Source: Didymella arachidicola (Eukaryota; Ascomycota; Dothideomycetes; Pleosporales; Didymellaceae). Taken from it: DNA of 64,000 bases. How positions within the stretch are numbered: position 1 is the first letter of the stretch; each line of letters begins with the position of its first letter. Position numbers and translations under genes: made by a program. The notes beneath the pieces are model-generated. The model ran no database searches, was not told where the DNA came from, and worked only from the letters and a program-made list of their open reading frames with translations. Of this stretch, positions 21,940 to 32,625 are shown in pieces. The DNA lies in assembly GCA_016630955.3 (NCBI GenBank), contig CM049993.1:1-64000 (forward strand). The letters run 5' to 3'.

Positions 21940-24900
21940 AAACCTCGAAATACTTCTGGAACCCGCCTGTGCGGAATAAGCTCTGTACCTTAACTATACT
22001 ATACAACTGGCTCTTGTCGCCTATCCACGCGAGTCTATGGTGCTTTTTACAGTGCCTCCGGATCTCATCCTTATTGATAGTGATGAACTGACATGTTCTG
22101 CACTTTAACCCAGTAAGTGGCTTACCTAGCTGTTCTATCGCCTGCGCAGGCTGTTGTGGTAGCTTGATTTAGCCTGGATCCACTGGTTTAAGGCGACTGA
22201 AACAGTCGACTACCTCTCGCCGTGTCGAAGCCTGTACCTTATGATATTTTGACATATGCCTGTCAAGGCTTATGACTGTAGTATGATGTTGCCTGCATAC
22301 AAAAACCCTAAAGTCTTCTAGGAAGCAGAATATATCAGCGCAATTGCTTAGTGATACCCGAGATCCCCCTTTACGATATTGGAGCGTGGTATCCGAATCT
22401 CCGCCATTGCTGTTCTTTAGCACTTGTTCACAAGCAGTCCTGCACAGTTCTTGCATCTTGTGCTCGTGCTCTATGGCTGCAAGATCTGCTCGTAAAGCAT
22501 TGATCTTTTGCTGTACTAGACTCATGCTCCTATCCGCATCGCGTTTTCGCTTCCGTGACTGCTGATTTTCGCAATCAGCTGAAACATCGGCTTGTGGGAC
22601 TGCATCTTCTTGAGAGACGTCGCGTGTTTGTGCACTTCTCATGCTCAACCACGGATCACTTTTAGACGGCAGAAAGCCTGGTGGCTGCATTGGAACTTCC
22701 AGCGTGGTCCGGCTTGCATCAGAGCCTAGACTAGCTCGGAACGTGCTTTCTTTGGCGCTGCCTAAGAACTGGTGCCATACATTGCTAACATAGAGGTACT
22801 GCTCTACTAGGTCAGGTTGCAGCTTAGCTGGATAGGCACGATCCAAAGCATATACGCCGGCATGAGTAGCTGGATTATGTCCCGTCTGGAAAGAGAGAAG
22901 GCGGGTCGGTCCATCGTAGCCTCTTGGAGTGTTAGGATTGAAAGGCTGGACAATGTCTGAGAGATGTTTCTTGCTGATAGCTACTGCAATCTGGCGATAG
23001 ATCTGAAAATGAAGCAGAATTGGACATTCTGGCGTGGATTGCTACAGGATTTTAAAGCAGGCTGCCGAAGTGAAACAAGACATAGGCGTGTTGTACGCAG
23101 TAAACAAGTGTAGGTTGGTAGGAGCATCTGCATTAACAAGTTTCAACTAGCGGCTAAGAAACTTGTTGAATGGCCTGATGTATGTAAGGTACAGGAAAAG
23201 ACACTTCTCTGCCAGCGCACAGGGAACTTAAACAACGAAGAGTAAATTGTTTGAGTTCTAGCTAGCTTTATTATATAAGAAGATTAGTAAGATCTAACCC
23301 TAGCATATAAAGATGTTGCGTTGTACTGCGGCAGTGTCTGCCTAGCGCATAACGCAGAGCTCTTCTCCTCTTGCAGGCATCCTGCTAGACATATAAATAC
23401 TGCTAAACAATAGCATAACTATGTTGTTACACTTCTTTAGGTATGCTATTGCTTGCTCCCTGCCTTTGCCTCTCAGCGCAAAGCCTTTACTATCCTTAGA
23501 GAAGGCTCAATAGCTAAGATGCTTAAAGCTAGACTAGAGCTAATTTGCTGGCTCTTGTAGGAATAAATAGCCTAGTTGGTGCCTAGAAAGATCCTCTTTG
23601 ATAGTGCCTAGATCCATGCTTAGCTACTAGTTAAACATAAGATCTCTTGTAGCCTGTTCAAGTCTAGCAAGGAGGCAATAGATAGTATAATAGAATTCGT
23701 GCATAGAGATGCAGGAGCCGGCAATATCTAGAGTCTGGCTATCTAGCGACTACAATAAATTAGTGCGCGGCCCTTTGCGTTTTGCAATGGCCCTGCTATG
23801 CTGTAAACGCTTAATTAGATATCCTATAGGGGAGAGACTGCTAGGCTAAAGGTATGTTAGGCGGATCCCTGTGCAGAGACGCTTCCCTTAATCAGCGTAG
23901 GCTGCTCTTGCTAGCTAGGGGACGTCGAGGGTAGTATACGCTCGCAGCAGCAAGGCATACTTAAGAATAAGAAGTCTGCTAACCTACAATAGAGCTAATA
24001 GGTACGGCGTGTAGTCGCACGCTGTACGATATGCTAACTTATAGGGATGGATACCTAGCACCCTAGAGAAGTAGACAATGGCTTTGCTTTCTAACGCACT
24101 GTTAGTAGACAGATCCGTCTAGAACATCACGAGCAGCTAGAAAACAGTTTCTAATATTCGTAGGGAGTAAGGGGATCCTGCGTCGCCGGATCCTGTTATA
24201 GTTAGGCCTAACTAGACAAATTCCATCGTTTGCACCTGCACATTAGATAATTTAAGCCTGTACACATCGCCTAAGCTTTGGTTAAGCGTCTAACAGACGT
24301 GCCACAATCGGAACACATAGCATAGGAAGCGATTAAGGAAAGAGCGGTACCTAGCTTGTGTAGCTTCCTGTTAAGGTAGCTTAAAGGGATACGCGTAGAA
24401 GTGTGATCCCTAGCTTCGCAGCTAGCAGCGCATAACTTGTAGTGTCTGTTTAAGTGTCTCCTCGCACCAATCTAGCACGAGATGAACGATCTTTGTTAAC
24501 TGTCTTAATCTAGATTCTAAATCTGCGCAGCTAATCTACTCGCTGCAGTTCTAGGTGCTAAGGTGACTTGCTCTATTCGTAGAGAGAGGTAATCTAGAGG
24601 TAGCAATGATTACATAGAGCAGTTTTTAAGCGAACCACTGTGGCTAACTACAACCCCGCAGCTAATTAGTCTTCTTATTATACTTAAGCTCACTGCTTAG
24701 GGACATTAATTCTTGATCTTGCTGTGAAAGCCTAGCTTCCTCCTTGGCTTCTATTTGCAACATGGCGGCCGTCGCGGGCTTGTCTATCGCAGATTAGTCC
24801 TAGCTTGATCCCTTCCTGCCACAATTCGTGTTAGTAGTATTATTAATTCGCTAGCTTCCTCCTAGGTTCTGTCTGATAGAGGACTATTGTTGGAGGAAAC

Positions 24901-26758
24901 AGGACAGGTTATTGCGTGTCCTTCCTCCTCTACTGCACTTTGTTTTCTAAAAGTGCAGTAGGATTATATCCTAACTGCAAGTTGTCTAGTCGCACTGCGG
25001 GCAGAAGTATCCCCGCTTAGGTGGCGCAAGGAAATCCATTGCGCAGGACTTGCTTAGGATGGGTACGGCATCTGTATTGATTTGCGATACTGGAAGCGCT
25101 TTGTACTAAGAGACAATAGTTTTGCAGACTAGTTTTTGGATTTTGTGGTAGTTGCGGAGGTGGTTGTAGAGCGTCTTGTAGGGCACAACGCTCCTGCATG
25201 GATTGCACAATAAGTGTCTATGTTCTGGCAGGTGGGAGATGACGTTCAGAATTTCCGGCTCTGCAGGCTATTGCATCGTCAGCGGGTGAAGGCCTGAGTA
25301 TAAAACGAGGACGCTGCAGCAGCTACGCTACCTACATGCCTTGTTCTTGGAAGGGGCCTCCGTACAGACAGTCCAAGAGGAAGGCGAAGAGGCGCTGTTA
25401 AGAGGCGCGCTCCCTCCTGGATTGCCTACGTAGATTGTCCAGCGGGACATAGGACCACAGAGTTTGTCAAGTGAGCTGTAGCTTTATTGAAACGCTGTGG
25501 ACAGGTATATAGTTACAGGGGACACAGACAGCAGAGGCAAAAAGCGAAATCTGCTACAGGTGCATGGTGTACGAGCATACATGTTTGTGCAGGGCGGAGC
25601 TAGACCCGAATAGAACACCAAAAGGGGTTGACTCCAGACTAAGGCTGAAAGGGGGCGATTCAGGTCGGGAATCGCGCGCTAGGCCGAATTGAGCACGAAC
25701 CAGGCCCGGATCGTGGCGGTCGCGTGGAGGTAGGCTGAACGAGCCGTCTGCTAGATACTTCTGCCGCATCTTAATAAAGCGATTGCGGTCCTGCTTAGTT
25801 TGCGTGCTGCGCTGTAAGCCTAGGAGCAGCGTCTTAACTGCAACTACCTGCACGCAGTACACTATTCCTGCTAGCATGTACGAGTAGTTCTTTGCTGTCT
25901 GTAAGCGGTCTGTATCTGTATTATACCTAAGCACCGCTAGAAACTAAATTAGACTAGTAGACAGCGCTACTAGGTAATATGTCGTAAAGACGAACGAGCT
26001 AATTGACGCAAGAAGCGCCTCTGTCTAAGCTGCTTTGTTGTTGCTGTCTAGCGCGTCCTACAGCTTGATCCTACACGACTTCTGCTTGTCTGTCCACGTG
26101 AAGAGCTCGCGTGTATCCTTTACTATATCTAGTTGCGTTTAATTGCGTGTCGTACGTCGGGGCCGCGGGCTGTCGCTATCAGCTTCACTGCCCTCGCCGT
26201 TATCGTCCTCCTCGCTGTCCTCCTTGCTGCCTGATGCTGAGCGGCTTTTGGCATAAGCGGCTTCGTTCTGCTGCTCTCTAAAGCGCACGATCCGCTGCTC
26301 TTCGTCGGCTGGTACCTGCAGATAGAAGCAGACGAATCTGACCATGTAGCTTGCATACACTGCCTAACTCTCCGGGTTCTGCAGTCGCGCCAACGGCCGC
26401 ACGTCGGGTTCTTCTCGCTTTGCACTCCGCAGCCAGCGCCTCAACTCTTGCGGGAGCGTAGCTAGTCCTTTTACGCTCCTTTCGACCAGCCCTTCGGTCA
26501 GCTTAGCAGCCAGCTTGATCTTACGCTCGCTGTAATCGGGTGCGCGGGCTTAATAAGCTAAATAAGCAAGATTCTGGTCTTTAAAGAACTCCAGCCAGCC
26601 TATACGCTTAAACCAACCCGTCTTGTTAATCTTCGCAGCTGCTTTAAGTGTTTACAGCTCTTCCTTAATTTCTTGTTATGTTAATTTGTACTCGGCGAGC
26701 TGTGCCTAAACGACGTTGTTAACCTTGTTGTTTTTAGCATTTCTAGCATCTACTAAAT
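21940..26758 (-). pseudogene. RIP-degraded OrsD-type repeat gene, main body
   Basis: Read leftward on the minus strand from 26,758: the Glu-rich helix and ARLQNPES..VYASYMVRFVCFYL block (26,440-26,130); the LQTAKNYSYMLAGIVYCVQV block (25,934-25,740); a degenerate block around 24,150-23,940 (VYFSRVLGIHPYKLAY); then KLVNADAPTN, YRQIAVAISKKHL and LLSFQTGHNPATHAGVYALDRAYPAKLQ (23,190-22,820). The 22,846-22,169 frame adds a basic coiled coil and a second OrsD core (FCFLEDFRVFVCRQHH). A diverged C2H2 piece follows at 22,140-21,940. Stops such as TAG for CAG are frequent and the DNA is TA/CTAG-rich, as RIP leaves it. Stretch 25,440-25,730 breaks the protein similarity and may be a further unrecognised insertion. 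Confidence 0.5.
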
Positions 26759-26760
26759 TA

Positions 26761-28895
26761 CCGAGTTCGGCCTCGTGATGCACACGGCGCGTGATGCACA
26801 CCCCACCAACTTTCGCACCCCAGAATAAGTGAGGTTATTGATCGACACCACAACGCTACTATCGCGAGATAAGTTGGTGGATTACTATATAGACTATTGC
26901 GAAACTTTTGGCTACCACAGTTTTTTTGGAGGACGCGTGGTGCGGCCAGTAGACGTTGTTGTGGGTGAAGGTGGTAAGGGCGCCTTATGGGCAGCCACCT
27001 GCCTTCGCACAGCACCACCACCACGATTCTTTGTTACTTTTGACTGAGATCTCTGTGAGGCCTTACTATTAGCCTGTTTAGGCAATTGGGTACTTTTTTC
27101 TGCGTTGCTCTTGCGCTGAGCCTCTTCTTTACAAGCCTCAATTTGAGCGCGCTTTGCAGCCTGTGCCTTAGCTGTCAATACCTTCTTCTTCTCTCGCTCA
27201 ACACGCTTATCTTCCTTCTCCTTCGCTTGAATAAGCTTCTTCTGGTGTTGAAGCTCCTTCTTAGTAGCTTTTGCTGCCTCCGCAGCGCGCTCTAGGTCCT
27301 CTTTTGCCTGGAGTTCTTGCTTCGCGCGCTCAATGCGTGAAGGACTCCACAAGACTGCACCACCACTGTCATTACCGTCAATAGGTTGCAAAGGTAGTAC
27401 CCTCCGCTTTCTCTTCTTATTCTTATTAGCCTTTAGAGCCTCTTCTAGGCCTTCAATCCGAGCTTCTTGGACTTCTAATCGCACGTGGAGTTGGTGAAGG
27501 GCTTGATCAACTGCCTCATCAGCACTGGACCTATCCTCTTCTCTTGCACGCTTAAGTAGCCGCTGCGTCTTGCGCCAACTAGGTGAACCTGGTGCAGGCT
27601 GAGGCCCTGTAGGCTCTGAGGTCGTGCTAGGCGTCCTTGGTGTTGGTATTCTGAACTTCTTGAGCACGACGTCGGCATCTGGTGGGTGGATTCCAGTACA
27701 CTTAAAGGCCTGTACAACGAGGTCTTTGGTGAAGGTCTTCTTCCAAGCTGCCCAAAAGAGCGGGAAGAAGTCAGCTTGACCTACAGGCACCCACCCCTCT
27801 GTGGTATGGCCGCGGTGAAGGAGTTCCATGGAGTAGCTCTGTGCCAACGGCCCAAAGCACGCTACATCAAGCGGCTGAAGCGCGTGGGTTGCGTGCGGAG
27901 GGAATATAAGTAGGAGAATCTTGTTAGCATGAGCGTATTCGATGAAGGCCTGGGTAACGTGACTGCCGTGGCCATCAAGGATCAAGAGCCTGTACTTCCC
28001 TCGCGCTCTTACTCTTGTATAGCGATCAAACACCTGCTTCAGCCAGGCAACACCAAGAGCATCATTTATCCAGCCATTTACTGAGGTACAAAAGTGTATA
28101 TCGTGTTTCCCTGCGTCGACGCGCTGCACCCAGCTCTCTTGGAGCTGGAGAGACGATGAAGGATAGATGACTGCGGGCGGCAACGCATAACCATCAGCTC
28201 CTACTGCTCCTACTACTGTCACCCACTTCCTGTTGCCATCATGAGATGCTAGCTTGTATTTCCGGCGCCCAAAGAGTCGCTTATCGAAGATTCTGACGCC
28301 CTTTGACATCACTCCAATCATGAATCCCTTCTCATCCATATTGTACGTGTTTTCAGGCTCTATTGAATGCTGCTTGATTGTACTGTGCAGCAGGTCAAAA
28401 TAAGAGCTAAAGGATTCATATGAAGCAGCATCGTGACGTGATTTTTCCATAGGCGTGGTCCAGGCTGTGAGAAGGTCGTCGGGGTAGCGATGAAGGAAGC
28501 GCGATACCCATCGATCGGAGGGCTCCCATTGACACAGCGACTTCACGATTCTCCGCAGGATCTTTCTTGTAGGCATAAGGTGTCTCTCGGTAAGTGATTT
28601 GACGTATTGTACAACCTCTATTTCATCGCGTGGGTGGAGAACTAGCTGGTGTTTTGATTTGACCTCATTTGACGCGCATACACCTTGGTGCCTTCGGCTC
28701 AACGTAGTGCGACAACAACCGTGTTTCTGGGCAAGATCTTTATACGTAAAATGTTCTCCATACTTCAAAGTAGCTAGCTCTGCGAGGGCTTCTTTTAACG
28801 GCATCGTGGGGTTGAGTTATGGGGGGGTGCGCAGTATAGGTCAATGTTGGTGGGGTGTGCATCACGCGCCGCGTGCATCACGAGGCCGAACACGC
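26761..28895 (-). mobile_element. Intact pogo-type DNA transposon
   Basis: A 2.13-kb element flanked by TA (26,759-26,760 and 28,896-28,897). The roughly 50-bp terminal inverted repeats share GTTCGGCCTCGTGATGCAC and contain the motif CGTGATGCAC twice. They match inverted with only a few differences. The transposase frame is complete and has all three catalytic Asp regions, so the copy may be autonomous. It inserted into the OrsD-type gene: removing it rejoins ..CATCTACTAAAT to AACAATAAAATATT, which aligns with the same site in copy A at about 21,660-21,690. Confidence 0.9.
26912..28804 (-). CDS. Pogo/Fot1-type DDE transposase
   Basis: A 630-residue cut-and-paste transposase. The N-terminal helix-turn-helix (FTYKDLAQKHGCCRTTLSRRH, about residues 18-38) resembles the Psq class. 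A CENP-B-like DNA-binding half follows (RWVSRFLHRYPDDL). The DDE core has MDEKGFMIG (first Asp), LILDGHGSHV (second) and ALQPLDVACFGPL (third). The C-terminus is a long charged coiled coil (about 420-570) and a basic tail with an RGGGAVRRQ motif. No stops or frameshifts are present, unlike every other pogo copy in the window. It is longer than classic Fot1 (about 540 residues) because of the coiled-coil tail. Confidence 0.93.
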   Translation of the reverse strand: MPLKEALAELATLKYGEHFTYKDLAQKHGCCRTTLSRRHQGVCASNEVKSKHQLVLHPRDEIEVVQYVKSLTERHLMPTRKILRRIVKSLCQWEPSDRWVSRFLHRYPDDLLTAWTTPMEKSRHDAASYESFSSYFDLLHSTIKQHSIEPENTYNMDEKGFMIGVMSKGVRIFDKRLFGRRKYKLASHDGNRKWVTVVGAVGADGYALPPAVIYPSSSLQLQESWVQRVDAGKHDIHFCTSVNGWINDALGVAWLKQVFDRYTRVRARGKYRLLILDGHGSHVTQAFIEYAHANKILLLIFPPHATHALQPLDVACFGPLAQSYSMELLHRGHTTEGWVPVGQADFFPLFWAAWKKTFTKDLVVQAFKCTGIHPPDADVVLKKFRIPTPRTPSTTSEPTGPQPAPGSPSWRKTQRLLKRAREEDRSSADEAVDQALHQLHVRLEVQEARIEGLEEALKANKNKKRKRRVLPLQPIDGNDSGGAVLWSPSRIERAKQELQAKEDLERAAEAAKATKKELQHQKKLIQAKEKEDKRVEREKKKVLTAKAQAAKRAQIEACKEEAQRKSNAEKSTQLPKQANSKASQRSQSKVTKNRGGGAVRRQVAAHKAPLPPSPTTTSTGRTTRPPKKLW

Positions 28896-28897
28896 TA

Positions 28898-29335
28898 ACA
28901 ATAAAATATTTTCGCAGCCCCCTAGTGCGAAAGAAGCTCTGCACTTTCGCAGTCTTGTAGAGCAAGCTTTTCTCTCCTACCCACGCTTACTAGTGATTTT
29001 TTTTGCAGTGCATGCGCATTGTGTCTTTGTTGACAGTAATAAAGCTGCATGTCTTGCATTGCAGCCTGTCCAGCGGCTCTCCAAGCTCGTCTATCGGCTG
29101 CGCGGGCTCATCGGGAAGCGCTACCTCTGCTAGATCGACCGTGGCGAAGCTGCTAAAGTGCTTAACAATCTGTTTTCGAGTTACAGCAGGCACGTTGTAA
29201 TGCTGCAAGAGATGCGCGCTAAGATTAACAACAGCAGTGTAATGCTCCTTGCATACCAAAACGCTAAAATCTTCTAGAAAGTAGAGAACATTATCGCAGT
29301 TGTTTAGCAATAAGTGCAAGCCTTGTTTGCGACGT
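28898..29335 (-). pseudogene. OrsD-type repeat gene, 5' part
   Basis: A minus-strand frame from 29,319: OrsD core LYFLEDFSVLVCKEHYTAVV, then the LDRLQCKTCSFITVNKDTMR C2H2 motif and MRMHCKKNH. After a stop, the diverged VQSFF block runs up to the pogo insertion at 28,896. It is the same gene as 21,940-26,758, interrupted by the pogo. The protein similarity ends abruptly near 29,335, about 85 bp from telomere-like repeats, so the copy is truncated at its 5' end. Confidence 0.55.
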
Positions 29336-29420
29336 TGCGCTCTGCTGCTTGTTGTGTTTACTCGCTCTTGCGGTATTAACAGACGGCTGTCCTACACTAG
29401 CTCTATCGCAAACTCTAAGT

Positions 29421-29445
29421 TAACCCTAAGTAACCCTAACCCTAT
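29421..29445 (+). repeat. Interstitial telomere-like CCCTAA repeats
   Basis: Three CCCTAA/CCCTA units with variation (TAACCCTAAG TAACCCTAAC CCTA) lie next to the truncated 5' end of the OrsD-type gene. CCCTAA is the C-strand of the TTAGGG telomere repeat used by most filamentous fungi. Three units are few, but their position beside a gene family known near fungal telomeres makes chance less likely. Confidence 0.55.
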
Positions 29446-29487
29446 TTAATTAACAGAAAGTGCGAATAAAGAATAAATACAGAGCTA

Positions 29488-31351
29488 ACGTACATGTACA
29501 GCGAACGGAACGGTCAACGAACGGAACACTTTTGCCAAGACCCTACCAAAACTCCCCCTATTATGGCCTATAATACCACACTTTGGCCCTGCATAGGTTA
29601 AAAGAAGCTATATTATCACTCAGAGCCCTCTTTTACAGCATTCTTGCACGTTCGCGCGTTGTGCCCACCCTCTCCGCACCGTCCACAGCGTCGTTGGGAT
29701 GGTTCACCTCCTTCAGCGCGCACCCGCTTCTTTGCCTTCTTACCATCACCACGCGCCCCAAACTCCTGCAGAGTAGTTAACCGCTGGCCTTCTTCAACTG
29801 TAAGGCTTCCCTTAGCATGAATACGCTTTCTTTTGTGCGATTTACGTCGCGTAGCGGCTTCATTAGCTGCTTGAAGCTTAGCTATCTCCTGTTGTGCCAA
29901 AACCAGCTTGTGCGCAACAATTGCTGCCCCCTTTGCGTAGTGCTCAAGCGCGCTCAGCACAGAATTTGGGGAGCTGCCCTGCTGCCTCTTATACTTGTCT
30001 CAAATTAGAGTTGATTGCGACTAAAGTTCTAGGGTATTGCTTAGGGTTTGCGACTGCCAGGGCTCGTTGTTTGTGGGGAGTAGTGGTGATAGAGTGCGCA
30101 GCTTCACATCAAGGGTCGATATGACCCGTTCTGGGTCAAAAGGGACCAGTCCAGCGCCTCGGAACCCTCCCTGGATATTGCTGACAGTAACGGCTTTCTT
30201 GTGAGCTGCTTTGAAGCATGGCAGGAACTCCTGCTTTGTAACGTGGTTGATCCGGCTGCGCATGAGCTCATTGACCTCAACACTGTACGCCTTCTTCAGA
30301 GGGCTAAAACAACCCACGTCAAGTGGCTGCAGGAGGTGCGACGAGTGCGCAGGCATACATAGGATCACAATCTTGTGATCCTTGCAGTATTGCGTGAATT
30401 CTGCAGTGCTGTGGCTCCCATGACCGTCAATAATCAGCAATCGGTGGCTGCCAACAGTGCGCGCCTTTGTATGCCTGTCAAAGTGCTTCAACCAGTCAAT
30501 ACCAAGCTGGTTGGTGGTCCAGCCGTTCTCAGAGATGGCAATAGTCCAATCCTGGGGCAGGTTGTCGTCCTTATACCAGCTAGACTGGTGTTGGCGCGCT
30601 TTAAAGATAATATATGGCGGAATGGCCCACCTGGTGGCATTAATGCCCTCAATGACTGTTACCCACTCCCGGTTGCCTGGCTGGACCTGCTTCGCTCGCC
30701 CTGGCTTCTCTGCATCCGTGACAACTACTCCGCTGGATATCTGGCCCATCATGAAGCCTGTCTTGTCGAAGTTGTACGTGTCATTGTCTAAGATACTGTA
30801 CTTGGCTTTGGTATTAGCTACTAGGCTGAACCAGCCCTGGATCACCTCAGGATCCTCGCAGAGGGCTCGCTTGTAGTCGTACTTGCGATTGAAAACTGTT
30901 TTGAGCTCCTCCTGACGCGAAACAAACCTGCTGGCCCACCTTGGGCCAACAGGGGCCAAACCGCGCTCTCTTCGCAGAGAATTGGCCATATCAGCCACAA
31001 TTTCAAGCCGGGGGGACTCTCCTCGCGTAACCAGCTCAAGTATGCGCATAACAATTACCTGCTCCTCATCGCTGGTTAAGTTCTGTAAGTTGGCCATAGT
31101 ATCACCGCGTGAAGGTCGTCCGGCGCGTTGATGATGTAGTGTGGTTAAGGGCACGTTGTAGATAACTGCAGCGCGTCGCAAGGAGAGTTTAGGGTCTTGT
31201 TGAAGAGCTTGAAGCGCAAGCTGTACCTAACGCTCTTTAAACGCGTTAAAATGTAGTTGTTGTTAAGACATTAGTAGAGGAAGGGTGTGTTGGTGGGGTC
31301 TTGGCAAAAGTGTTCCGTTCGTTGACCGTTCCGTTCGCTGTACATGTACGT
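29488..31351 (-). mobile_element. Pogo/Fot1 element, RIP-damaged (copy B)
   Basis: A 1,864-bp element with TA on both sides (29,486-29,487; 31,352-31,353). The ends are inverted repeats starting ACGTACATGTACAGCGAACG, with a doubled GAACGGAAC motif and the conserved CTTTTGCCAAGACCC behind it. The transposase on the minus strand carries several stops. Length is typical for Fot1-group elements. The right end is one base from the start of a solo LTR. Confidence 0.88.
29616..31271 (-). pseudogene. Fot1-type transposase with nonsense codons
   Basis: The frame from the likely start at 31,271 is broken by a TAA and a TAG in the first 15 codons. It is open from 31,181 to 30,021 (386 codons) with HTH, FNRKYDYKRA, the DKTGFMMG region, LLIIDGHGSHS and HLLQPLDVGCF. 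Two more stops (TAG, TGA) follow at about 30,020-29,990. The same frame then resumes to 29,616 with a coiled coil, KSHKRKRI and a CCHC knuckle (CGRCGEGGHNARTC). All stops are in one frame and could come from CAG/CAA/CGA by C-to-T, so RIP alone explains the damage. The catalytic Asp residues survive. Confidence 0.85.
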
Positions 31352-31354
31352 TAG

Positions 31355-31834
31355 TGTTACGATCTCCGAGTTGCGAGGTACTGATAGGAAGCGGGGCATC
31401 GCTAAGGATGACAGCGTGTCACCAATCACGGGACTCCGGGATGGCATCCCGCCAAGACGTGACCTCCGGGATGGCATGACCTCCGGGGATGGCATGACCT
31501 CCGGGGATGGCACGACCTCCGGGATGGCAAGACCTCCGGGGATGGCACAACCCTTGGGATGACCTCCATTACCTTCACTATATAATCTAGTAGGAACACA
31601 ACTCTTACAGTTCGTGTTCAATCCTAAGTTAAAGTTTGTCTTTGGATCTCAAACCCAACCTTCGAGCTAGACAGTCTACTCTGTACTACTCATCGTTACC
31701 CTGCTCTCAAGACTGACAGATCGTATCTGTACACCTTATTGCAACCAACCCCCTCGGCTTCCTGTCACCGTACTCATCCCCGAGAACCAATAGAATTAGT
31801 GCTTACGAGCTTTGCTTAAAGTACGACTTCAACA
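31355..31834 (+). repeat. Solo gypsy LTR, plus orientation
   Basis: 480 bp, starting TGTTACGATC and ending CGACTTCAACA. It is the inverted equivalent of the LTRs of the adjacent gypsy element. It contains six to seven 17-18-bp units around GGGATGGCATGACCTCC. No internal region belongs to it. It forms a long inverted repeat with 32,016-32,495, separated by 181 bp of AT-rich sequence (31,835-32,015) that contains several TAGAAC/GTTCTA words and no gene. Confidence 0.88.
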
Positions 31835-32015
31835 GTGTTCTATTCTTATTCTATTATTCTATAGCTGTTCTAACTTAGTACTCCCTAGTATATTATAGAA
31901 TTCTTAGAACATTACGTAACTTGTTCTATAGTAGCGTTCCGCTAAGACTTTAGAACATAAGGGGTTACGTTATTATTAGTTCTAGGTGCTAACCTTCTTA
32001 AAGGCCTGCAGGTTG

Positions 32016-32495
32016 TGTTGAAGTCGTACTTTAAGCAAAGCTCGTAAGCACTAATTCTATTGGTTCTCGGGGATGAGTACGGTGACAGGAAGCCGAGGGG
32101 GTTGGTTGCAATAAGGTGTACAGATACGATCTGTCAGTCTTGAGAGCAGGGTAACGATGAGTAGTACAGAGTAGACTGTCTAGCTCGAAGGTTGGGTTTG
32201 AGATCCAAAGACAAACTTTAACTTAGGATTGAACACGAACTGTAAGAGTTGTGTTCCTACTAGATTATATAGTGAAGGTAATGGAGGTCATCCCAAGGGT
32301 TGTGCCATCCCCGGAGGTCTTGCCATCCCGGAGGTCGTGCCATCCCCGGAGGTCATGCCATCCCCGGAGGTCATGCCATCCCGGAGGTCACGTCTTGGCG
32401 GGATGCCATCCCGGAGTCCCGTGATTGGTGACACGCTGTCATCCTTAGCGATGCCCCGCTTCCTATCAGTACCTCGCAACTCGGAGATCGTAACA
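32016..32495 (-). repeat. Gypsy 3' LTR
   Basis: 480 bp, TG..CA ends in the element's orientation, with the same internal 17-18-bp repeats as the solo LTR. It is next to a polypurine tract. Confidence 0.92.
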
Positions 32496-32496
32496 C

Positions 32497-32511
32497 TACC
32501 TCTCCCCTCTC
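32497..32511 (-). other. Polypurine tract of gypsy element
   Basis: TACCTCTCCCCTCTC on the plus strand is a purine run (GAGAGGGGAGAGGTA) on the element's strand, directly before the 3' LTR, where plus-strand DNA synthesis is primed. Confidence 0.75.
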
Positions 32512-32625
32512 AGCATATCGTCCTCGATATATCGTTTATCCGTGCCGTGGGTCGCAGGGTAGGTCCCGTCCTATAAGTACTGTTCGTAGGTCGTCTCCTT
32601 ATGAAGTTCCATAGCCTCCCTAACC

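Noticed and set aside
24931..24960. Hairpin TACTGCACTTT..AAAGTGCAGTA
   Set aside because: A single short stem in RIP-degraded DNA, with no neighbouring gene or U-run; not supported as an RNA or terminator.
31430..31560. Short regular repeats resembling a CRISPR array
   Set aside because: Units are contiguous without unique spacers, lie inside an LTR, and recur in all three LTR copies; the organism is a fungus.
31271..31621. Open frame of about 98-116 codons with VMPSPEVMPS repeats, seen in three places
   Set aside because: It is only the translation of the tandem repeats in the gypsy LTR.
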